Shown here piece by piece: positions 1 through 4,750 of a stretch of 6,807 nt of DNA. This DNA comes from Sphingomonadales bacterium (lineage in GTDB: Bacteria; Pseudomonadota; Alphaproteobacteria; Sphingomonadales; Sphingomonadaceae): assembly GCA_013298745.1 (NCBI GenBank), contig JAAFIT010000134.1, forward strand, positions 1 through 6,807. Direction: 5' to 3'. Positions within the stretch are counted from its first letter, which is position 1. Every line of letters starts with the position of its first letter. Below the pieces are notes generated by a model. It was not told where the DNA came from. It saw nothing but the letters and a program-made list of their open reading frames with translations, and ran no database searches. Made by a program: the position numbers and the translations under genes.

Positions 1-357
1 CGGCTGCATGCGTTCGCCGAGCATCAGCGCCGCCATCGGGGGCATCAGCAGCGGCCCTATGAACGACAGGGTGATGGCTTCGGCGAGCGTCAGCGTCTGC
101 AGCGACCAGTAAAAGGCAAAGGCCATTGCCGCGATCAGCACGCCGCGTGCCAGATGCAGCGGCAGCATCGCCCGAGTCAGCGCCGGGCGGCCCTGCCACT
201 GCCACACCAGCAGCGCCAGCAACGTGCCGGTGGTGTAACGCCCCAGCGTGATCACCGGAATCGGCGTGCTGGCCGCAAGATGCTTGACGATCGCATCCAT
301 CAGGCACAGCGCGCCGATGCCGGCGGCACATTGCAACAAGGCGGTCGGGCGCGACAT
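1..357 (-). CDS. DMT/EamA-family transporter, N-terminal part (cut by the window edge)
   Basis: This is a reading frame of 119 codons that starts with ATG (complement of 355-357) and runs off the left edge without a stop. It begins MSRPTALLQCAAGIGALCLM and is strongly hydrophobic. About four membrane helices are visible, near residues 5-28, 33-55, 68-90 and 93-113. The stretch after the third helix (LTLAEAITLSFIGPLLMPPM) is typical of EamA/DMT proteins, where helices 3 and 4 are joined by an A-(E/D)-A-x-x-(L/F) turn, and LGERM fits the end of the fourth helix. The family usually has ten helices in about 290 residues and exports or takes up metabolites, so over half the protein lies outside the window. 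Substrate cannot be told. The start is 16 bases after the stop of the upstream carboxypeptidase gene, which suggests co-transcription. A weak AGGCGG lies about 12 bases before the ATG. Confidence 0.8.
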   Translation of the reverse strand, partial: MSRPTALLQCAAGIGALCLMDAIVKHLAASTPIPVITLGRYTTGTLLALLVWQWQGRPALTRAMLPLHLARGVLIAAMAFAFYWSLQTLTLAEAITLSFIGPLLMPPMAALMLGERMQP

Positions 358-373
358 TTTCGAAATCGGCCGC

Positions 374-1435
374 CTATCGACCCAGTTGCCGGATGAGTTC
401 GGCGGCGAGATACAGCCGGCGCGGCACGGCATCGAGATAGACATATTCGGCCGCCTTGCTGTGATAGCCAAAGCCGGGCAGGCCGAGCGCTTCGATGACC
501 GGCACGCCGGCGCGGGCGGCATAGCCGGCATCGGTGCCGCCACCCATGCGGCCGGGGACGATGGTCAGCGTCTGGCCGATGTCGGCATAGATGGCGGCGG
601 CGCGCTTGATCAGCGCCATGCTGGCGGCATCCGCGGTATAGGGCGGCCGACCGGGGATGACCTTCACCTCGACCTTGGCGCCGGGCACGGTCGGCGTCGC
701 AACGCGGCGGGCGATTTCGGCGGCAAAGGCCTCGCGCTCGGCATCGTCGGGGATGCGAAGGTCACCGACCATCATGATCGAATCGGGGATGATGTTGCGG
801 ACGCCGGCCGGGTCCTGGTTGATCACCGTCCAGTTGAAGCGCAGCTTGCCCTTGCCCTGATCAAGGTCTTTCGTTTTATCGATGACGGCAGCGGCTTCGA
901 CCAGCGCGTTGATGCCCTGCTCCGGGGCATTGCCGGCGTGGGCTGCCTTGCCGGTGATGGTGGCGACGACGAAGGCTGTGCCCGACGTGCCGGTGACGGT
1001 GGCTTCGGGGATATAGGTTGGTTCGAACGACAATACGGCCTGTTTGCCGCGCGCCAGTTCGGTGATGGCAGCGCCCGAGCCCAAGGAGCCGACTTCCTCA
1101 TCGGTGTTGATGGCAATCGTGATGGTGCCGAAATCCGAAGGCTTCAGCAGCGGCAGGGCGTGAAGGATGACGGCAAGCCCGCCCTTGTCATCGGCAATGC
1201 CAGGGCCAAAGGCCTTGCCATCCTCGACGCGGAAGGGCGCCTTGGCCAGCGCGCCGTGCAGATAGACGGTGTCCATATGGCCGATGAGCAGCAGGTTCGA
1301 TGTGCCGGTGCCTTTCAGCGTGGCGACGATGATGTCACCCTTGGCATTGCCCTGTGGCTTGATGCGCGCGACCGTGGCGCCCAGCGCCTTGAAGCGGCCT
1401 TCGAGGTAATTGCCCATCGGCGCCGACGGCGGCAA
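374..1435 (-). CDS. M20 glutamate carboxypeptidase-like metallo-hydrolase, body of a probably 5'-disrupted gene
   Basis: The open frame (353 residues from an unlikely TTG start) closely resembles Pseudomonas carboxypeptidase G2, a dizinc exopeptidase that removes C-terminal glutamate from folates and related N-acyl glutamates. All the metal and catalytic residues of that family are visible: GHMDTVY (H53, D55), GPGIADDKGG (D82), NTDEEVGS (E113 general base, E114), LSFEPT (E138) and GFGYHS (H325). The dimerisation-domain motif TGKAAHAG (H166) is also present. The 3' end is intact (RRLYLAAELIRQLGR). What is missing is the 5' end. The body begins abruptly at GNYLEGRFKALGATV, while the family normally has a signal peptide and about 26 further residues, including the T-G-x-G-D segment, before this point. 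The body frame is closed by a TGA overlapping the upstream ATG. From TTG (1435) or ATG (1417) it would make a cytoplasmic, N-terminally truncated enzyme, probably inactive. The exact substrate of an intact version is uncertain. Confidence 0.8.
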   Translation of the reverse strand: MPPSAPMGNYLEGRFKALGATVARIKPQGNAKGDIIVATLKGTGTSNLLLIGHMDTVYLHGALAKAPFRVEDGKAFGPGIADDKGGLAVILHALPLLKPSDFGTITIAINTDEEVGSLGSGAAITELARGKQAVLSFEPTYIPEATVTGTSGTAFVVATITGKAAHAGNAPEQGINALVEAAAVIDKTKDLDQGKGKLRFNWTVINQDPAGVRNIIPDSIMMVGDLRIPDDAEREAFAAEIARRVATPTVPGAKVEVKVIPGRPPYTADAASMALIKRAAAIYADIGQTLTIVPGRMGGGTDAGYAARAGVPVIEALGLPGFGYHSKAAEYVYLDAVPRRLYLAAELIRQLGR

Positions 1436-1508
1436 GCAACGCCTTGTTGGGGGCGGCGAGAGCCGGAGCGGCGAGCAATGTGGCGGTGAGGAATGCGGCG
1501 CGGATCAT
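1335..1508 (-). pseudogene. 5' fragment of the M20 carboxypeptidase gene: signal peptide in the wrong frame
   Basis: An ATG (complement of 1506-1508) follows a good ribosome site, GGAG spaced five bases away (TTGGAGACACG), 33 bases after the mobA stop. It encodes MIRAAFLTATLLAAPALA followed by APNKALLAAV. This is a textbook Sec signal peptide with an ALA cleavage site at residue 18, as expected for a periplasmic carboxypeptidase. After residue 32 (VGADG) the frame runs out of phase with the catalytic body and ends at a TGA (1335-1337), giving only 57 residues. Comparison with carboxypeptidase G2 suggests that about 26 codons plus a frame-changing number of bases have been lost near 1415-1425. 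Either the gene is a recent pseudogene or the assembly has an indel here; the sequence alone cannot say which. Confidence 0.7.
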
Positions 1509-1541
1509 CGTGTCTCCAATGGGCGTTGGTTTGGCGAAGGG

Positions 1542-2048
1542 TCAGCCGAGATCATCGGGGTGGTTGATATTGTGCAGCGGCCCGCAATCGACCTCGCGGG
1601 CTTCGGTCGTTTCCACCCAGACATGCAGGGCGCGGCTGTCGCCACTCGTTAGCCGCGCCAGCAGCGCCGGCGCGAGATTTGACGGCCACAGCCCGATGCT
1701 GCGCTGGCCCTGCGCGACGGCGGGGCCTGGACTGAGCCGCGCGACGAGATCGGCCGGCAGCCCGAGCGTGTCACACGGCGCGACCAGTGCGGTATCGAAT
1801 TCATGCAACAAACCATGGGCGAGCGCACCGCACAGCCCGCCGATGGGGCCCATGCCGGCGGCAGGCAGATCGTCGATACGCGTCTGGCCGGGCCAGTCAC
1901 GACCCACGATGACGAGCGTATCGACCTGTGGCGCCAGCGCGTCGATGGCGTGCTGGAGCAGCGGCTTGCCGGCGAACAGCGCCAGTGCCTTGTCGCTGCC
2001 GAAGCGCGTCGAGGCCCCGCCGGCGAGGATCGCCCCCAATATCTTCAC
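1542..2048 (-). CDS. mobA: Molybdenum cofactor guanylyltransferase MobA
   Basis: This 168-residue cytoplasmic protein is a nucleotidyltransferase-fold enzyme that joins GMP from GTP to Mo-molybdopterin, making the guanine dinucleotide cofactor used by DMSO-reductase-family enzymes. The N-terminal signature [14 protein letters not shown] (residues 8-21) is the NTP-binding loop with the conserved R15 and K20. [10 protein letters not shown] (67-76) and the metal-binding segment [13 protein letters not shown] (89-101, D93) follow. The C-terminal NINHPDDL (160-167) matches the N-x-N-x-P-x-D-L end typical of MobA rather than of the cytidylyltransferase MocA. It is somewhat shorter than the roughly 190-residue E. 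coli enzyme but has all core motifs. The start is GTG, whose bases overlap the ivd stop as GTGA, implying translational coupling. A molybdenum gene coupled to leucine catabolism has no obvious functional logic, and no molybdoenzyme is seen in the window. Confidence 0.9.
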   Translation of the reverse strand: MKILGAILAGGASTRFGSDKALALFAGKPLLQHAIDALAPQVDTLVIVGRDWPGQTRIDDLPAAGMGPIGGLCGALAHGLLHEFDTALVAPCDTLGLPADLVARLSPGPAVAQGQRSIGLWPSNLAPALLARLTSGDSRALHVWVETTEAREVDCGPLHNINHPDDLG

Positions 2049-3223
2049 GCCGTTTCTTCGAACAGCTCGCGGCCGATCAGATAGCGGCGGATTTCGCTGG
2101 TGCCGGCGCCGATTTCATACAGTTTGGCATCGCGCAGCAGCCGCCCGGTCGGGTAATCATTGATATAGCCGTTACCGCCAAGGCACTGGATCGCCTCCAG
2201 CGCCATCCAGGTGGCTTTTTCGGCCGAATAGAGGATACAGCCCGCCGAATCCTTGCGGGTCGTCTCGCCGCGGTCGCAGGCATCGGCAACGGCATAAGTG
2301 TAGGCACGCGCCGTCGATTGCGCGACATACATGTCCGCCAGCTTGCCCTGCATCAACTGGAAGGTGCCGATGGGTTGGCCGAACTGGCTGCGATCATGGA
2401 CGTAAGGCACGACGACATCCATGCAGGCGGCCATGATGCCCAATGGCCCGCCGCTGAGCACGACGCGTTCGTAATCGAGGCCCGACATCAGCACCTTGGC
2501 GCCCATGCCGACACCGCCGAGGACGTTCTCGGCCGGGACTTCGCAATCTTCGAACACCAGTTCGCAGGTGTTGGAGCCGCGCATGCCGAGCTTGTCGAGC
2601 TTTTGCGCCGTCGAAAACCCCTTCATGCCGCGTTCGATGAGAAAGGCGGTGACGCCGCGTGGCCCGGCTTCGGGGTCGGTCTTGCCATAGACGACGAGCG
2701 TGTTGGCGTCCGGCCCGTTGGTGATCCAGAACTTGTTGCCGTTGAGGACATAGGCGTCATTGCCCTTGCGTTCGGCGCGCAGCTTCATCGAGATGACATC
2801 GGAGCCGCTGCCGGGTTCGGACATGGCGAGGCTGCCGACATGTTCGCCCGAAATCAGTTTGGGGAGGTAACGCGCCTTCTGGTCGGCGGTGCCCCAGCGG
2901 GCGATCTGGTTGATGCAGAGGTTCGAATGCGCGCCGTATGAGAGTCCGACACTGGCCGACGCGCGGCTGATTTCCTCGATGGCGATGACATGGGCGAGAT
3001 AGCCAAGGCCGGCGCCGCCATCCTCTTCTTTCACGGTGATACCGTGCAGGCCGAGCTCGCCGAGCTTTTTCCACAAATCCATCGGGAAGGCGTTGGTCGC
3101 ATCGATTTCGGCGGCGCGCGGCGCGATTTCGGCAGCGGCAAAGGCGGCGACGCTGTCGCGCAGCATGTCGATGGTTTCGCCATGGTTGAAACGCAGGGTG
3201 GAGAGCATCGGCGGTTGGTCCAT
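2045..3223 (-). CDS. ivd: Isovaleryl-CoA dehydrogenase
   Basis: This is a 392-residue FAD-dependent acyl-CoA dehydrogenase that oxidises isovaleryl-CoA to 3-methylcrotonyl-CoA in leucine degradation, passing electrons to electron-transfer flavoprotein. The family signatures are clear: [12 protein letters not shown] (132-143), FWITNGPDA (165-173), the C-terminal [21 protein letters not shown] (347-367) and [12 protein letters not shown] (369-380). The assignment to isovaleryl-CoA, rather than a straight-chain substrate, rests on the position of the catalytic base. E252 in [14 protein letters not shown] matches the Glu254 site of human isovaleryl-CoA dehydrogenase, while the usual MCAD-type base position in YEIGAGTSE is occupied by glycine (G374). 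Length is normal for the family. The ATG at 3221-3223 has no strong ribosome site; an in-frame ATG five codons later is a possible alternative. It is the first gene of a leftward unit and ends on the mobA start. The related mccA lies 1.5 kb upstream beyond an oppositely oriented cassette. Confidence 0.93.
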   Translation of the reverse strand: MDQPPMLSTLRFNHGETIDMLRDSVAAFAAAEIAPRAAEIDATNAFPMDLWKKLGELGLHGITVKEEDGGAGLGYLAHVIAIEEISRASASVGLSYGAHSNLCINQIARWGTADQKARYLPKLISGEHVGSLAMSEPGSGSDVISMKLRAERKGNDAYVLNGNKFWITNGPDANTLVVYGKTDPEAGPRGVTAFLIERGMKGFSTAQKLDKLGMRGSNTCELVFEDCEVPAENVLGGVGMGAKVLMSGLDYERVVLSGGPLGIMAACMDVVVPYVHDRSQFGQPIGTFQLMQGKLADMYVAQSTARAYTYAVADACDRGETTRKDSAGCILYSAEKATWMALEAIQCLGGNGYINDYPTGRLLRDAKLYEIGAGTSEIRRYLIGRELFEETA

Positions 3224-3251
3224 TTGCTATGGCGTTGCGGTGAAAAGTGAC

Positions 3252-3286
3252 AAAAGCCAGTCGACTGCAGGTCTTTTCTGGCTTTT
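3252..3286 (-). promoter_or_regulatory. 9-bp inverted repeat in the presumed ivd leader
   Basis: AAAAGCCAG (3252-3260) and CTGGCTTTT (3278-3286) form a perfect 9-bp inverted repeat around a 17-base spacer that itself holds CTGCAG. Read toward ivd, the hairpin would end 28 bases before the start codon, and its 3' arm is followed by TTTTGTCACTTTT. It therefore resembles a weak intrinsic terminator or attenuator in the leader, or alternatively an operator. No function can be assigned from sequence. Confidence 0.4.
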
Positions 3287-3307
3287 CGATTTCCTTGCTG
3301 AAGTCTC

Positions 3308-3335
3308 AATAAAGGCAGTGATGCGGTGGCATCAA
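3308..3335 (-). promoter_or_regulatory. Candidate ivd promoter
   Basis: On the minus strand, TTGATG (complement of 3330-3335) and TTTATT (complement of 3308-3313) are separated by 16 bases and each match four of six consensus positions of a housekeeping promoter. Transcription would start near 3301, giving a leader of about 78 bases that contains the inverted repeat at 3252-3286. The region is visibly less GC-rich than the surrounding genes. The match is modest and unproven. Confidence 0.3.
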
Positions 3336-3424
3336 AACACACACCCAGACCATAGCGAGATTTCCCTGTGTAGGACAGCCCAAGCGGCAGCGGGCGCCGG
3401 TCTGCAAAGCAGCGATCAGCACTC

Positions 3425-3453
3425 TTGACCGTTCCGTATGTTGCGTATACACA
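3425..3453 (+). promoter_or_regulatory. Candidate promoter of the XRE/membrane-protein cassette
   Basis: TTGACC (3425-3430) matches five of six bases of a -35 box. TACACA (3448-3453, 17-base spacing) or TATACA (3446-3451, 15-base spacing) could serve as the -10. A start site 7-8 bases downstream falls at about 3459-3461, on or next to the ATG of the regulator gene. There is no purine-rich ribosome site before that ATG, so a leaderless transcript is likely. The -10 lies inside the 22-bp palindrome. Confidence 0.45.
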
Positions 3454-3458
3454 ACATA
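3437..3458 (+). promoter_or_regulatory. 22-bp operator-like palindrome before the XRE gene
   Basis: TATGTTGCGTA and TACACAACATA form an inverted repeat in which 10 of 11 base pairs are symmetric (only 3444/3451 mismatch), centred on GTATAC at 3445-3450. It covers the candidate -10 box and ends two bases before the regulator's ATG. This is the position expected of an autorepressor operator for a dimeric XRE-family protein. Binding by the adjacent regulator is an inference. Confidence 0.6.
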
Positions 3459-3460
3459 AC

Positions 3461-3730
3461 ATGAGTTCAAACAATGATTCGATCAGTCTGCACAACCGGC
3501 TCGCAGTGTTTCGCGCCGAGCGTGGCCTGTCGCGCGCCGCGCTCGCCGAACTCGTCTCGGTCAACCCGCAGACCATCGGCTTTCTCGAGCGCGGCCAGTA
3601 CGGCCCGAGCCTCGAGCTGGGGCTGAAGCTGGCGGCGGTGTTCGGCGTGCCGGTGGAGACGCTGTTTTCGCTCACCCCGTTTGCGCCGTTGGCGAGCCAG
3701 TTGGCGCCCCAATCGCAAGGAGAGGAATAA
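3461..3730 (+). CDS. Small XRE-family helix-turn-helix transcriptional regulator
   Basis: This 89-residue protein consists almost wholly of one Cro/CI-type helix-turn-helix domain (residues about 12-69). LAVFRAERGLSRAALAELVSV is followed by the recognition-helix region NPQTIGFLERGQYGPS and then LELGLKLAAVFGVPVETLF, a pattern seen in the small single-domain regulators often found beside membrane-protein genes. The C-terminal 20 residues are polar and look disordered. The ATG at 3461 is chosen over an in-frame TTG at 3425 because that TTG forms part of the likely -35 box and the 12 residues it would add cover the palindrome. The stop overlaps the next start as TAATG, so translation of the membrane protein is probably coupled. 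It most likely represses its own operon through the palindrome at 3437-3458; whether it also affects ivd, 238 bases away and divergent, is open. Confidence 0.87.
   Translation: MSSNNDSISLHNRLAVFRAERGLSRAALAELVSVNPQTIGFLERGQYGPSLELGLKLAAVFGVPVETLFSLTPFAPLASQLAPQSQGEE
3717..3726 (+). promoter_or_regulatory. Ribosome-binding site of the first membrane protein
   Basis: AAGGAGAGGA lies within the last codons of the XRE gene and ends three bases before the ATG at 3730. The same ten bases at the same distance precede the second membrane-protein gene. Confidence 0.7.
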
Positions 3731-4203
3731 TGGTCACGATTGTCCGGGTGCCGGCACGCTTCTCGCTGCGCACCGCCAAGTTTCTATCGATCGCCGCACC
3801 GCTCGGCCTGGCGCTCAGCATGTTTGGCGGGGCGATGTTTCTTGGGGCGAATGGCCAGGTGCAGCTGGTTTTCCATGTGCTGCGCCTGTTCTTCATGCTG
3901 GTCTGTCTGGCGCTGTTCATCGATGGCCGCACCCAGGCGACCAATGTGCCGGAACGCTTTGACCCGCTGTTCGACGAGCGCGAGCGCGCCGAACGCGACC
4001 GCGCTTTTCGCAACAGCCACAAGACCATCATCTACGCCGTCTTTGCGCTGTGCGCCTATGTGGCGCTGGCGCTGCGCTGGGCCTGGTGGCTGCCCGATGT
4101 GCACGGCGCCCTGCATATCACGCTCGGCCTGGCGTTCATCGCCATGGGCCTGCCGGCGATCATCCTGATCTGGCGCGAACGCCCGATCTCCAACGACGAC
4201 TGA
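3730..4203 (+). CDS. Four-helix membrane protein of unknown function (paralogue 1)
   Basis: This 157-residue inner-membrane protein has four predicted helices at about residues 18-40, 44-65, 99-118 and 128-148. The N-terminus is basic (RVPARFSLRTAK), so both ends and the central loop should face the cytoplasm. The central loop carries a highly charged helix, FDERERAERDRAFRNSHK (81-98), and two further marks are WWLPD (119-123) and the C-terminal WRERPI. I do not recognise a named family with certainty. The DER-type charged loop between helices 2 and 3 recalls small DUF2178-like membrane proteins that sit beside XRE regulators. No enzyme or transport motif is visible. The gene starts one base into the regulator's stop (TAATG) behind a strong AAGGAG site, and its neighbour downstream is a paralogue, so the three genes form one operon. 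A role in membrane sensing or in modulating the regulator is possible but unproven. Confidence 0.8.
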   Translation: MVTIVRVPARFSLRTAKFLSIAAPLGLALSMFGGAMFLGANGQVQLVFHVLRLFFMLVCLALFIDGRTQATNVPERFDPLFDERERAERDRAFRNSHKTIIYAVFALCAYVALALRWAWWLPDVHGALHITLGLAFIAMGLPAIILIWRERPISNDD

Positions 4204-4213
4204 AAGGAGAGGA
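4204..4213 (+). promoter_or_regulatory. Ribosome-binding site that fixes a GTG start
   Basis: AAGGAGAGGA directly follows the upstream stop codon and ends three bases before GTG at 4217. The spacing supports this GTG rather than the in-frame ATG codons at 4223 and 4229. The decamer is identical to the one at 3717-3726. Confidence 0.7.
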
Positions 4214-4216
4214 TTT

Positions 4217-4675
4217 GTGGACATGACGATGAACTATCCGCTGCGGCTGAAACTGCGGACGGCGCGCGCGCTGTCGCTGCTGGTGCTGGTGGTGATGCCG
4301 ATCGGCTATCTCGGCGGCGCGATGTGGGACGATACGGCGGTGTTCGGCTGGCCGCTGTTCACGCTGCTGCGGCTGATAGGGCTGTTTGCCGCGGTGTTCC
4401 TGTTTCTCGACAGCCGCAACCAGCGGATCAACGCGCCCGACACCATGCTCGATGAACGCGAGCGGTCCGAACGCGACAGCGCCTATCGCGCCAGCCATTA
4501 TGGCATCGTCGGCACGATGTTCGTGGTGCTGTTCTACACCATCCCCGCCAAGGCGCTCGGCTGGTGGTTCCCGGATCGCGACAGCGCCATCGATCTGCTG
4601 TCGGCCTTTGCCATCGCCAGCCTGGCGCTTCCCGGCATCATCACCGCCTGGCGCGAGCGCAGCATCGAGGATTGA
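4217..4675 (+). CDS. Four-helix membrane protein of unknown function (paralogue 2)
   Basis: This 152-residue protein has helices at about residues 18-36, 44-65, 95-112 and 124-145. It is a diverged duplicate of the preceding gene product. Shared features, in the same order, are LRTA before helix 1, GGAM, the LRL segment in helix 2, LDERERSERDSAYRASH (78-94) in the cytoplasmic loop, WWFPD (116-120) and the ending PGIITAWRERSIED. Hydrophobic segments have drifted while the charged loop, the WWxPD turn and the WRERxI tail are kept, so these are probably the functional parts. It starts at GTG, 13 bases after the previous stop. The two proteins could form a hetero-oligomer, which is an inference from their tandem arrangement. 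No function is assigned. Its stop is followed by the shared hairpin before the convergent mccA. Confidence 0.8.
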   Translation: MDMTMNYPLRLKLRTARALSLLVLVVMPIGYLGGAMWDDTAVFGWPLFTLLRLIGLFAAVFLFLDSRNQRINAPDTMLDERERSERDSAYRASHYGIVGTMFVVLFYTIPAKALGWWFPDRDSAIDLLSAFAIASLALPGIITAWRERSIED

Positions 4676-4693
4676 CGGTTCCCCGGCCGGGAG

Positions 4694-4744
4694 GAGAGCG
4701 GCGCCGGCGTGCCCCATGCCCCTGTGGCTGCCGGCGTCGCTCTC
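4694..4744. terminator. Bidirectional hairpin between converging genes
   Basis: GAGAGCGGCGCCGGC (4694-4708) pairs with GCCGGCGTCGCTCTC (4730-4744) over 15 positions with one G-T pair, closing a 21-base loop. It fills the 75-base gap between the membrane-protein gene and the convergent mccA and could stop transcription from both sides. There is no T-run on either strand, so it is not a canonical intrinsic terminator. Confidence 0.55.
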
Positions 4745-4750
4745 AAATCG

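Noticed and set aside
248..1489. 413-codon open frame on the plus strand opposite the carboxypeptidase gene
   Set aside because: It is a mirror of a GC-rich coding gene. The product is a repetitive G/D/A/R-rich sequence with no recognisable domain, whereas the minus strand has full catalytic motifs.
1928..2941. 337-codon plus-strand frame opposite ivd and mobA
   Set aside because: It overlaps two clearly recognised genes on the other strand and shows no domain or ribosome site.
3425..3460. Upstream TTG start adding 12 residues to the XRE protein
   Set aside because: The TTG belongs to the best -35 match, the added codons cover the palindrome, and the family domain begins well after the ATG at 3461.
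3031..3675. 214-codon minus-strand frame covering the ivd 5' end, the intergenic region and the XRE gene
   Set aside because: It is out of frame with the recognised ivd protein and antisense to a convincing helix-turn-helix gene; the composition is random-looking.
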